A stretch of 64,000 nt of DNA. Source: Acidobacteriaceae bacterium (GTDB lineage: Bacteria; Acidobacteriota; Terriglobia; Terriglobales; Acidobacteriaceae). The notes below the pieces were generated by a model. The model was given only the letters and a program-made list of their open reading frames with translations. It did not search any database and had not been told where the DNA came from. A program made the position numbers and the translations under genes. Shown here piece after piece: positions 25,909 through 35,766 of this stretch (positions are counted from its first letter, which is position 1; every line of letters begins with the position of its first letter). The stretch lies in the NCBI GenBank assembly GCA_025462885.1, contig JAOAPN010000012.1, positions 1 through 64,000 of the forward strand. Reading direction: 5' to 3'.

Positions 25909-26694
25909 ATGGCAACGACTCCTACAATGCGCGGTTCAAACAGTAAGGGCAAAGCTCCGGCCCGGGTGATCGGCAAGGCCGCGGCCAAACAGCGAATGTT
26001 GAAGCAGTTGGTCTGCAGCGATGCTCCGGAACAGGCTTTGCGATACCACGGCTTTGTGAGGATCGCCGGCATTGATGAAGTGGGGCGCGGGGCGCTGTTC
26101 GGACCGGTGGTTGCGGCTGCTGTGATCCTGCCGGAAGAGATTGATTGCCTCTCCAAGGCTGGGCTGAAGGACTCCAAGCAGATGAAGCGGGAGGACCGTG
26201 AGACTCTGGACGGCATGATTCGCGCAATGGCCATCGCAGTGTGCGTGGCTGAGGTGGATGCAGAGACAATTGACCGAGTGAACATCTACCAGGCGACCCG
26301 TATGGCCATGCTCGCTGCGGTCCAGGGTCTCACCGTGGAGCCGGATCATCTTTTGATTGATGCCATGCGCGTGGATCACCGCTGCGCCCAGACCCGGCTC
26401 TTCTATGGCGATTCGCTGAGCCTTTCGATTGCGGCAGCGTCGGTGGTCGCAAAGGTGCATCGGGATGGCCTGATGCGCGAGATGGATCTGCTGCATCCGG
26501 TGTATGGCCTGGCTTCGCACAAAGGATATGGAACTCCAGCGCACCGCCGGGCGCTGGCCGAGCATGGGCCATGTGCGCTCCATCGGCGGAGTTTTGGGCC
26601 GGTAGGCATGGCGGCCCCGGATACGGTGCTCGAAGAGCAGTTGATGGACGAGTTGATGTTTGAGGCCGAAAGCCTGGAGGATGCAAGACTTTGA
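25909..26694 (+). CDS. rnhB: Ribonuclease HII
   Basis: RNase HII removes RNA from RNA-DNA hybrids and single misincorporated ribonucleotides. The catalytic start IAGIDEVGRGALFGPVVAAAV (shown in the protein with Asp-Glu-Asp acidic cluster) follows a basic N-terminal extension of about 40 residues; further motifs are KDSKQM, LLIDAMRVD and AAASVVAKVHRD. The frame is open from a GTG at 25861; the ATG at 25909 is preferred. Its stop overlaps the next gene's start. Confidence 0.93.
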   Translation: MATTPTMRGSNSKGKAPARVIGKAAAKQRMLKQLVCSDAPEQALRYHGFVRIAGIDEVGRGALFGPVVAAAVILPEEIDCLSKAGLKDSKQMKREDRETLDGMIRAMAIAVCVAEVDAETIDRVNIYQATRMAMLAAVQGLTVEPDHLLIDAMRVDHRCAQTRLFYGDSLSLSIAAASVVAKVHRDGLMREMDLLHPVYGLASHKGYGTPAHRRALAEHGPCALHRRSFGPVGMAAPDTVLEEQLMDELMFEAESLEDARL

Positions 26695-27437
26695 GCTTGA
26701 AGATGATGTGTGTTGGCGCACACCCGGATGACGAGTGCTTTGCCTTTGGAGGCGCGCTCGGATTGGCCGCAGATCGCGGGATCGAGACCTACGTGGTGTG
26801 CCTTACCGACGGGCAGGCCGCGACTTATCGCGGAGATGCGGCTTCCGGTGAGGCGCTGGGAAAGATACGGCGTGAAGAGTTCATCGCCTCCTGTAAGGTG
26901 CTGGGGGTGACGCACCAGGAGCTGCTCGACTACCAGGATGGGCGGTTGGAGTTTGTCGACTTCTCACGTGCCGTGGGCAGGCTGGTGGAGCGGATGCGGC
27001 GCTTCAAGCCGGACGTGGTGATCACGTTTGGCGGCGACGGCGGACTGAATACGCACAACGATCACATGATGGCTTCGGCGCTGACGACCTCTGCGTTCCA
27101 CTGGTCGGGACGCGCGAAACGGTATCCGGAGCTGGCCCAGCCTTTTCAGCCGAGGCGTCTGTTCTATGCGAGCACGAACTTTTTCATTCCCGGACGGCAG
27201 ATTCCATTGCCGGCACCGTGGTCGGTCAAGCTGGACATCCGCAGCGTGCAGGCACGTAAGGCTGCGGCGTTTCGAGAGCATCCTTCGCAGGGTCCGGTGA
27301 TGGAGTCGACGCGCGAGCTGTTCGAGAAATATGGCTGCGAGGAGTTCTACACGCTGGTGGCTGCGGATGGCTCGCATCCGGTCGCGTTGACCGACGATTT
27401 GTTTGCGGGCCTGGAAGTTGCGGGGCTGGAAGGCTAG
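26691..27437 (+). CDS. LmbE/PIG-L-family deacetylase
   Basis: The 248-residue protein has the zinc-site signature GAHPDDECF at its N terminus and NTHNDH later, as in BshB, MshB and PIG-L enzymes that remove the acetyl group from N-acetylglucosaminyl conjugates. It begins at a TTG that overlaps the rnhB stop (TTGA), with an alternative ATG at 26703. BshB-like function (bacillithiol synthesis) is possible, but no bshA or bshC is present here, so only the family is assigned. Confidence 0.85.
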   Translation: MSLKMMCVGAHPDDECFAFGGALGLAADRGIETYVVCLTDGQAATYRGDAASGEALGKIRREEFIASCKVLGVTHQELLDYQDGRLEFVDFSRAVGRLVERMRRFKPDVVITFGGDGGLNTHNDHMMASALTTSAFHWSGRAKRYPELAQPFQPRRLFYASTNFFIPGRQIPLPAPWSVKLDIRSVQARKAAAFREHPSQGPVMESTRELFEKYGCEEFYTLVAADGSHPVALTDDLFAGLEVAGLEG

Positions 27438-27499
27438 TTCCCTGCTTCCAGACTGCGTGTTGGTATCGGTATTAAGGGCAGGCAAGAGGAGTACGAGCC

Positions 27500-28099
27500 A
27501 TGGGTAAGAGTTTTGCGGCGAACGATTGGAGCGATCCGATTGCGTTGTTTCGGACCTGGATGGACGATGCCGCAGCCACGGAGTTGAACGATCCCAACGC
27601 CGTTGCCCTGGCAACCGCTACGGCGGATGGAGCGCCCTCGGTGCGGATGGTTTTGTTGAAGCAACTGGACGAGCGCGGGTTCGGATTCTTTACGAACGCC
27701 GAGAGCCAGAAGGGGCAGCAGCTCGCGGAGAATGCACAGGCGGCGATGTGCTTTCACTGGAAGTCACAGCGGAGGCAGGTACGAGTGGAGGGAGCCGTCT
27801 CGGAGCTTTCCAGTGTGGAAGCCGATAACTACTTCCATAGCCGCTCGCGTCGAAGTCAGCTTGGAGCAGCGGCCTCCCATCAGAGCCATGTGTTGGAAAG
27901 CCGCGAGCAGTTGGAAGAGATGGTGCGGAAGCTGGCGGAGGAGTTCCCCGCTGAGATTCCGCGACCGGCGTACTGGAAGGGCTTTGTGCTCGCGCCGTGG
28001 CGGATCGAGTTCTGGCAGGACGGTGCGGACCGGCTGCATGACCGGCTGCTCTTTGAGCGTCAAGGGGACGGGTGGGTCCTATCGCGGCTCTTTCCTTAG
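27500..28099 (+). CDS. pdxH: Pyridoxamine/pyridoxine 5'-phosphate oxidase
   Basis: FMN enzyme forming pyridoxal 5'-phosphate. The 199-residue frame shows DPNAVALATATADGAPSVRMVLLK, GFGFFTNAESQKG, the FHWKSQRRQVRVEG segment, SRSRRSQLGAAASHQS, and the ending WRIEFWQDG..RLHDRL, all diagnostic of PdxH. The ATG at 27500 has GAGGAG upstream. It is 62 bases after the deacetylase gene on the same strand. Confidence 0.96.
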   Translation: MGKSFAANDWSDPIALFRTWMDDAAATELNDPNAVALATATADGAPSVRMVLLKQLDERGFGFFTNAESQKGQQLAENAQAAMCFHWKSQRRQVRVEGAVSELSSVEADNYFHSRSRRSQLGAAASHQSHVLESREQLEEMVRKLAEEFPAEIPRPAYWKGFVLAPWRIEFWQDGADRLHDRLLFERQGDGWVLSRLFP

Positions 28100-28182
28100 G
28101 GCGGTCTTGCGCGCATCGAAAGAAAGAGGAGTGTTAGACGGTAGGATGTTATTTCAGCCTGAAGACGCTTTCGAGGAGCCTT

Positions 28183-29823
28183 GTGAAGTTTGAATTGACC
28201 GAGACTGTGGCAGTAGCGAACCCCGAAGAGGTGTTGCGGGTTCTAGAGCAGCATTTGCGTGCGGTGGCGGGCGATGTGGTGCGCTCTGAAGGGCAGGTGA
28301 CGGCCTTTGGAATTGGGCCTTCTCCGCGTACGGTAAATCGCAGGGATACCACGGTGATCGATGCGCGCGAGGTGGATGGGCAGACCGTGCTCTTCGTTCA
28401 GGTGAACTATCAGGCTTCGGCGCTGCTGGGAAACATGCCACAGGATGGCATCGTGCGTTCGAAGATCGAAGGCGCAATCGATGAGATGCGGGGCGAGTTG
28501 AAGGTTTGGAAGCCGTGGGGGCCTCCGCCCGGGCTGGACGCTGCCGCGCCGGTAGACGCGCCACAGGCAGAGCGCCCGAAGGGAGAGCTTCCGGGGACAT
28601 TGCAGGAGGAACGGAAGTTCGACACGGGAAGCGAGCGGTGGCCGACCCCGCGACCCGAAGCGTCGACACAGGTGCCCGAAGTGGTGGTTGAGCCCATCCT
28701 GGCTCCTCCTTCGGAGAAGAGTTCGGAGACGGAATTACTGCGGTCAATGGAAGTGAAGACAGCAGATGTTCCAGCCACTCCCACTACATCCGAACCTGAG
28801 CCAGTCGCGACGCGCTTGAAGATAGCGGACGAGAAATCCGAGGCAACAGGAAAGCCTACTGCTGAAACCAGGATTGTGCCCGAAATCGCTGGTCAGAAGG
28901 ATTCGGCAAATGAGTCGGAGGTGGCACAGTTAGCAACTCCAGCAGACGCTTCGACGCAGAGATCCGCCATTCGTCTTTCGAAAGGCAGGCGAAAGAAACA
29001 CAGGTTGTATGTTGATTCGGATCGTCAGACCAAAGAGCCGCTCACAGAGGAAGGTGTTGTAAAACCCGAAGAAGTGAAACCGGGCCTCAAAGATAAGCCC
29101 CCGGCTCCGCGAGAGATACCGCTTGCCGGTCTGCTTCGTGGGCAAGACCCGGATCAGATCGAGGAAGATGAGATTCGTGAAGGCGGGCAGTGGAAGACAA
29201 TTTTCACGGTGCTGATCGTCATGCTGCTGGCTCTCGCAGTCGGAGCTTATTTCCTGCGGGACAGGTTGCCGATTCCTGAGCCCTGGAAGACCAAGGTTGA
29301 GAGTTGGACCTCTGAGGTATCGTCACAAGTCGCAGGTCTTCGGATGAAGATCGCGGTCGAAAAAGCTCCTGAACCAGCACCCGCTGCACAGGAGGCACCG
29401 ATTGAAAAGGTAGTGACCGTCTCCGACCCCGAGGTGATGGTGAAGGCGGCGAGCAACATTTATCTCTGGGTGCAGGACTGGGCGTCGGCGTTGCGATCCA
29501 AAGATCCGGTGGCACAGGCTTCCTACTATGCAGACACGGTGAACCAGTATCTGACCAATACTGAGGTGACTCGCGACTTTGTGCAGGAACAAAAGAAGGC
29601 TGCAATCGAGGCACGGGAAGATCTGTGGACGATGCGGGTGGAGCACGTTTACGTTGAGAGCCAGAACTCGGCTGGAGCTCGGCTGCGTGTCGTGCGACGC
29701 GTGATGACAAAGGATGCGGCCGGAGTCACGTCAGAACATGCGGTCAAGATACGGCTGAAGGTGGTTCGCGTGGGCGACACCTGGAAGATCGTCGAGGAAC
29801 AAGAGACCGGACCGGCTGCCTGA
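28183..29823 (+). CDS. Single-pass membrane protein with N-terminal unknown domain and NTF2-like C-terminal domain
   Basis: Start GTG at 28183 with GAGGAG upstream; 546 residues. Residues 1-107 form a compact alpha/beta domain (LTETVAVANPEEVLRVLEQHL...VQVNYQASALLGN) of unknown function. Residues 110-335 are acidic/Pro-rich and probably disordered. One membrane helix follows at about 341-360 (IFTVLIVMLLALAVGAYFL). The last 125 residues (IYLWVQDWASALRSKD...RVGDTWKIVEEQ) resemble NTF2/SnoaL-like domains found at the ends of secreted proteins. Topology suggests cytosolic N terminus and periplasmic C terminus linked by a spacer. Function unknown. Confidence 0.6.
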   Translation: MKFELTETVAVANPEEVLRVLEQHLRAVAGDVVRSEGQVTAFGIGPSPRTVNRRDTTVIDAREVDGQTVLFVQVNYQASALLGNMPQDGIVRSKIEGAIDEMRGELKVWKPWGPPPGLDAAAPVDAPQAERPKGELPGTLQEERKFDTGSERWPTPRPEASTQVPEVVVEPILAPPSEKSSETELLRSMEVKTADVPATPTTSEPEPVATRLKIADEKSEATGKPTAETRIVPEIAGQKDSANESEVAQLATPADASTQRSAIRLSKGRRKKHRLYVDSDRQTKEPLTEEGVVKPEEVKPGLKDKPPAPREIPLAGLLRGQDPDQIEEDEIREGGQWKTIFTVLIVMLLALAVGAYFLRDRLPIPEPWKTKVESWTSEVSSQVAGLRMKIAVEKAPEPAPAAQEAPIEKVVTVSDPEVMVKAASNIYLWVQDWASALRSKDPVAQASYYADTVNQYLTNTEVTRDFVQEQKKAAIEAREDLWTMRVEHVYVESQNSAGARLRVVRRVMTKDAAGVTSEHAVKIRLKVVRVGDTWKIVEEQETGPAA

Positions 29824-29834
29824 CCCTCCGGGGT

Positions 29835-30212
29835 TTAGATACGGTTGGCAGCGCGAAGTTGGGCAATCTCCTCGTCGGTAAAAACTCGGGAGCGTATCAG
29901 GAAGCGCAGGCCCTCCGGACCTTCGAGCGAGAACATGCCGCCGTGGCCAGGGACAACGTCGAGGATGAGCTGGGTATGTTTCCAGTATTCGAACTGCGGA
30001 CGGCTGATGTAAAAGGGCGTATCTCCTAACGTCCCCATTAGTACGTCTTCATCTCCTACCAGAAACTCCCCCCGGGCGTAGCACATGGGAGAGCTGCCGT
30101 CGCAGCATCCGCCGGACTGATGGAACATCAGGTCTCCGTGCTTGCCGTGAAGGGTAGCGATAAGGGCGATTGCTGCGTCGGTTGCCAGAACTTGGTCGGG
30201 TAAGCGGGGCAT
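29835..30212 (-). CDS. DUF779-family protein
   Basis: The 125-residue protein has the DUF779 hallmarks: HGDLMFHQSGGCCDGSSPMC, with clustered Cys, and a later GPEGLRFLIRSR end. DUF779 genes are known to travel with ExaC/AldB-type aldehyde dehydrogenases, and here the aldehyde dehydrogenase gene lies 62 bases upstream on the same strand. The biochemical role is unknown; a metal- or cofactor-related accessory is plausible given the Cys residues. Confidence 0.88.
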   Translation of the reverse strand: MPRLPDQVLATDAAIALIATLHGKHGDLMFHQSGGCCDGSSPMCYARGEFLVGDEDVLMGTLGDTPFYISRPQFEYWKHTQLILDVVPGHGGMFSLEGPEGLRFLIRSRVFTDEEIAQLRAANRI

Positions 30213-30274
30213 AAGAAACAGTTGTGAGTTGGTAGTTGTGAGCTTGGCGGCTTACAACTACCGCGTTGATACGT

Positions 30275-31828
<1,554 letters not shown>

Positions 31829-31956
31829 GATCGCTGCTCCTTGGTGTCGTGTCGTTCTGCGTCTGGCAGAAGGGTTTGCACTACCGCGGTAGAACGATAC
31901 GCCTGTGGAGGCCGGTTTGGGTATGGGGCGATGTAAATCTTTGACCGGTTCGAGGG

Positions 31957-32709
31957 TTACTGCATCGACGACAGATGGAGGTGCTGGCGGAGCTCGGCGC
32001 GGGCGACGCCTAAGTCGTGTTGAAAGCTCGGATTGGAGAGCATGGCTCCGATGGTGGCGTAGGCGACACGGCGGCTGGCCTCCAGGTCCGAGGCATAATG
32101 GGCTTCGCAAACGATGCGATTATGAGCGTACTCGTCAGCGCGGGTCAGGATCTCGGACCGTTTCTCGGGGACGAGCTGTATGAGGACAAAAGCGTAAAGA
32201 TAGCCGTTCAGCGCGTGGCCGCTGGGATAGGCTCCGGCAGTGTTCGTATCGCAGACGGGGTGGAGGGATTTGTCGAAGTTGTAGGGGCGGGGGCGAGCGA
32301 AGAGAGCCTTCAGCGGCGGATCGATAAGGCCTACATCGTTGCGGACGCGGGCCGAGAGGGCGGCGGTAGCAGGGAGAGTTTCAGGTGCGAAAGCAGCCCC
32401 GACAACCGTGGAATACAGGAAGATATCTTCGTGATGGTCGTCGAACTGCGCGGCAGCGACCTGGGCAGATGTGCGGGTCTGCTCAATTTTGTGGATCTCA
32501 GCCAGTTCAGCCCGGGTTGTCGCGGAGTCTTGCGGAGGTGGAGGCGGAAGGATAACGGAGAGGTCGAGGAGAGTTGGGTCGAGGTAGTTCGGGATGAGGT
32601 GTTTCGGCGGTTTTGGCGGTGCGGGAACAGTTTGGGAATGCAGCGGGATAAGCAGAGTGCCGACAAGGAACAGTGCGGTGGCAAAAGTGGTTGTCTTGGC
32701 AGGGTTCAT
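31957..32709 (-). CDS. Secreted PAP2-family (class A-like) acid phosphatase
   Basis: From the ATG at 32709 the protein is 250 residues with a signal peptide ([21 protein letters not shown]). The three phosphatase motifs are present: [19 protein letters not shown] and [12 protein letters not shown], supplying the Arg, Ser-Gly-His and His of the PAP2/haloperoxidase active site. It would hydrolyse phosphomonoesters in the periplasm. It is upstream of the aldehyde dehydrogenase gene on the same strand, 128 bases away, with no obvious functional link. Confidence 0.87.
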   Translation of the reverse strand: MNPAKTTTFATALFLVGTLLIPLHSQTVPAPPKPPKHLIPNYLDPTLLDLSVILPPPPPQDSATTRAELAEIHKIEQTRTSAQVAAAQFDDHHEDIFLYSTVVGAAFAPETLPATAALSARVRNDVGLIDPPLKALFARPRPYNFDKSLHPVCDTNTAGAYPSGHALNGYLYAFVLIQLVPEKRSEILTRADEYAHNRIVCEAHYASDLEASRRVAYATIGAMLSNPSFQHDLGVARAELRQHLHLSSMQ

Positions 32710-33074
32710 AGTTGTTCTAGCGACTGTAGGCACGAATGATTGGCGGAGTGTTAATTGTTAGTTCGGATTGTCGGGGCCTGAGAGACTTTCAGCCTTTGGG
32801 CAGGCCAGCATTGAGCTTGTACGATAGTCGGTCGAAAGAAAACCACGATAGCCGAACGGATATTCCGCTACGAACTTAAGCTTTTCTTCAGGTCGTTCTG
32901 AGAGATCTGCCCGGCGGATGGGACGCGACGAGGACGAAGACGCGAAGCGCACCGACTCCTCCGGCAGAAGAGTGTTTGCCAAGAGAGGTCTGTCCACGTA
33001 ATTTTGTTGTGCCAGAGAACTTAAGATTGATGGCCAGTGAAATTGACAATGGATGACTTGATCGAGGAGAGACG
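32710..33074. other. Intergenic region between divergent genes
   Basis: About 365 bases without a convincing gene. It must hold the promoters of the phosphatase (minus) and the Gfo/Idh/MocA gene (plus). GGAGAG just before 33075 is a good ribosome site. No clear palindrome or riboswitch-like structure is visible to me. Confidence 0.5.
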
Positions 33075-34322
33075 ATGAGCAACGAAGGTGTGGGACGGCG
33101 AGGTTTTCTTAAGAGTGCGGCAGGTGGCGTGCTGGGGTCGGCTGGCATGCTGGCGGGTTTGAGCGAGGGTGCGTTCGGGATGTCGCCCCTGGTGCTGGAT
33201 TCAGCAGGCCGCGGCGTGGTGCATGAGGTTGCCGAGCCGGGTGAATACGGTGGCCAGGAGGCCGAGACTAAGCCAAAGTACTCGATCAAGTTCGCTGTCT
33301 GCGGCATGAGCCACGACCATATCTTTGGCATGGTCGGCGCGATACAGCGGGGTGGAGGTGTTCTGATCGCAGCCTACGGCGCGGAACCGGACAAAGTAGC
33401 AGGCTTCAAAAAGCGTTTTCCCGACGTGAAGATGGTGGCTTCGGAGGAAGAGATTCTGGGCGACCCTTCGATTCAACTGGTGCTCAGCTCTACGGTTCCG
33501 AGCGAGCGCGCTCCGCTGGGCGTGCGGGCGATGAAGCGTGGCAAGGACTTCCTGAGCGATAAGCCCGGCGCTACGACACTGGAGCAGATTGCGGAGATTC
33601 GCAAGACGATCGCGGAGACCAAGAAGATCTACGCGATCTTGTACAGCGAGCGCCTGGAGGTAAAGGCCGCGGTGAAGGCGGGCGAGTTGGTCCAGGCGGG
33701 CGCGATCGGCAAGGTGATTCAGACGATCAATATCGCTCCGCACCAGATCGTCCAGAAGGGTGCCGACCCCTACGCCGGTGGATCGGGCGGGCGGCCGGAT
33801 TGGTTCTGGGAGCCGGCGAAGTACGGCGGGATCCTTTGCGATATTGGGTCGCACCAGGTGGATCAGTTCCTCTTCTACACGGGATCCAAAGAGGCGGAAG
33901 TCGTGGCGTCACAGGTGGCGAATACAGCCCATCCGCAGAAGCCCAAGTTCCAGGACTTTGGCGACATGATGCTGCGTGGCGATAAGGGTTTCGGATATGT
34001 CCGGTTGGACTGGTTCACACCCGACGGGCTGGGAACGTGGGGCGATGGACGGCTCTTCATCCTCGGGACGGAAGGGTATATCGAGGTGCGAAAGTACACC
34101 GACGTGACGCGCTCGAAACAGGGCAACAATCTGTTTATCGTCGACAAGAATCAGGCGAAGTATATCGACTGCAACAACGTGGGGCTGCCATTCGGACCAC
34201 AGTTCGTAGCGGATATCGTGAACCGCACGCATATCGCGCAGGACCAGACGCAGTGCCTGCTGGCCGCGGAGTTGGTGGTCAAGGCGCAGTTGAAGGCGAC
34301 CCACGTTACGTTGAAGGCGTAG
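33075..34322 (+). CDS. Tat-exported Gfo/Idh/MocA-family oxidoreductase
   Basis: The 415-residue protein begins with a twin-arginine signal (GRRGFLKSAAGG) followed by a Rossmann domain (KFAVCGMSHDHIFGMV), the SDKPGATTL equivalent of the EKP motif and a GGILCDIGSHQVDQFL segment in the catalytic domain. Periplasmic members of this family bring their tightly bound NAD(P) through the Tat pathway and often epimerise or open glycosidic sugars. The next gene, 27 bases on, encodes another such protein, so they probably act together on one carbohydrate. Confidence 0.88.
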   Translation: MSNEGVGRRGFLKSAAGGVLGSAGMLAGLSEGAFGMSPLVLDSAGRGVVHEVAEPGEYGGQEAETKPKYSIKFAVCGMSHDHIFGMVGAIQRGGGVLIAAYGAEPDKVAGFKKRFPDVKMVASEEEILGDPSIQLVLSSTVPSERAPLGVRAMKRGKDFLSDKPGATTLEQIAEIRKTIAETKKIYAILYSERLEVKAAVKAGELVQAGAIGKVIQTINIAPHQIVQKGADPYAGGSGGRPDWFWEPAKYGGILCDIGSHQVDQFLFYTGSKEAEVVASQVANTAHPQKPKFQDFGDMMLRGDKGFGYVRLDWFTPDGLGTWGDGRLFILGTEGYIEVRKYTDVTRSKQGNNLFIVDKNQAKYIDCNNVGLPFGPQFVADIVNRTHIAQDQTQCLLAAELVVKAQLKATHVTLKA

Positions 34323-34349
34323 TTACGAACTGGAACAAGGAGAACGGCC

Positions 34350-35753
34350 ATGGCTGTACGTGTCGATGAAATTGTCGCTGAAATTTCGCGGCGCAGTTTC
34401 CTGCAAGGTGCTGCGGGCGTCGCGGCTGTGGCTGGTTTTCCGGCGATCGTGCCGGCACGGGTGCTGGGGCAGGTGGCTCCGAGCCGGCAGATCAATGTTG
34501 GTGCAATTGGCGTAGGCAGAATCTCTCGGGGGCATGACCTGCCAGCGATCCTGAAGAACAATGGTGCGCGGGTCATGGCGGTCTGCGATCTGGATGCCGG
34601 GAGGGTGGAGTCGGGCAAGAAACTGATCAACGACTTCTACGCACAGAAGACGGGTAAGCCTTACGACGGCGTAACGGGATACAGCAGCTATCACGCACTG
34701 CTGGCGAACAAAGATATTGACGCGGTCGTGATCTCGACGCCCGACCATCAACATGCAATTATCGCGGCTGCGGCGGTGCGGGCTGGCAAGGATGTTTATT
34801 TGCAGAAACCGGCTTCGTTGACCATCGCGGAGGGGCGGTATCTGAGCGATGCAGTGCAGGCTTCCGGGCGGATTGTGCAGATCGGAAGTCAGCAGCGGTC
34901 CTGGAAGCAGTTTCACCGGGCCTGTGAGCTGGTGCGGAACGGGCGCATCGGCGAGGTGAAGCATGTAGAGATCGGGTTGCCAGGCGATCCCGCAGGTGGG
35001 GATGCGAAGGTGATGCCGGTGCCAGCGGGGTTCAATTACGACGCATGGCTCGGGTCTACTCCAGTAGTTCCCTACACTGTCGACCGAGTGATGCCGCAAA
35101 GTGGCTTCGACCGGCCGGGTTGGCTAAGGATGGAACAGTTTGGTGCGGGAATGATCACCGGTTGGGGCGCGCACCACGTCGACACAGCGCACTGGGGGAT
35201 GAACACGGAGTACACGGGACCAGTGGAGATCTGGGGTGAAGCGGAGTTTCCGACCCAAGGCCTTTGGAACGTCCACGGGAAGTTCCTGACGCATGCGATC
35301 TATGCGAACGGCGTCACGATGGATATCTCGGGCGACTTTCCGAACGGGATCAAGTGGGTCGGGACGAAGGGATGGCTGTTCGTAACGCGGGATGAGATGA
35401 CGACTCCGACGGCAGCCGGTGGAGTGCCCGTAAAGATCGAACCGCTGATGGCGAGTGATCCGAAGATTCTGACGTCCGTGATCGGGCCCGATGAAATTCA
35501 TCTGGAGACGAGCGCGGAGCACCACGGCAATTGGCTCGAATGCGTGCGAACGCGGCGGCAGCCGCTGGCTCCCGTGGAGCTCGGACACCGTGCCTGCTCG
35601 ACCTGCCTGCTGCACCACATTGCGATGAAGACCAAACGTCGGCTGCACTGGGATCCGGAGCGGGAACGCTTCAACAACGATGAGGCGGCGAATGCAATGC
35701 TTGCGCGGCCACAGCGGGATCCTTACAGCTTTGCGAAGAGCAGTTGGGTCTAG
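34350..35753 (+). CDS. Tat-exported Gfo/Idh/MocA-family oxidoreductase, second of a pair
   Basis: This 467-residue protein has a Tat signal (SRRSFLQGAAG), then the NAD(P) fold INVGAIGVGRISRGHD, DYLQKP-like motif VYLQKPASLT and the domain pattern GAGMITGWGAHHVDTAHWG, typical of the large periplasmic dehydrogenases common in Acidobacteriota, Planctomycetota and Verrucomicrobiota. An ending such as DPYSF is usual. It is likely to be co-transcribed with the preceding member. Substrate unknown. Confidence 0.9.
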   Translation: MAVRVDEIVAEISRRSFLQGAAGVAAVAGFPAIVPARVLGQVAPSRQINVGAIGVGRISRGHDLPAILKNNGARVMAVCDLDAGRVESGKKLINDFYAQKTGKPYDGVTGYSSYHALLANKDIDAVVISTPDHQHAIIAAAAVRAGKDVYLQKPASLTIAEGRYLSDAVQASGRIVQIGSQQRSWKQFHRACELVRNGRIGEVKHVEIGLPGDPAGGDAKVMPVPAGFNYDAWLGSTPVVPYTVDRVMPQSGFDRPGWLRMEQFGAGMITGWGAHHVDTAHWGMNTEYTGPVEIWGEAEFPTQGLWNVHGKFLTHAIYANGVTMDISGDFPNGIKWVGTKGWLFVTRDEMTTPTAAGGVPVKIEPLMASDPKILTSVIGPDEIHLETSAEHHGNWLECVRTRRQPLAPVELGHRACSTCLLHHIAMKTKRRLHWDPERERFNNDEAANAMLARPQRDPYSFAKSSWV

Positions 35754-35766
35754 TTAAGAATCAACT

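Noticed and set aside
31829..32110. N-terminal extension of the aldehyde dehydrogenase frame
   Set aside because: It overlaps the PAP2 phosphatase gene's 3' end and has no aldehyde dehydrogenase similarity; ATG at 31828 gives the expected length.
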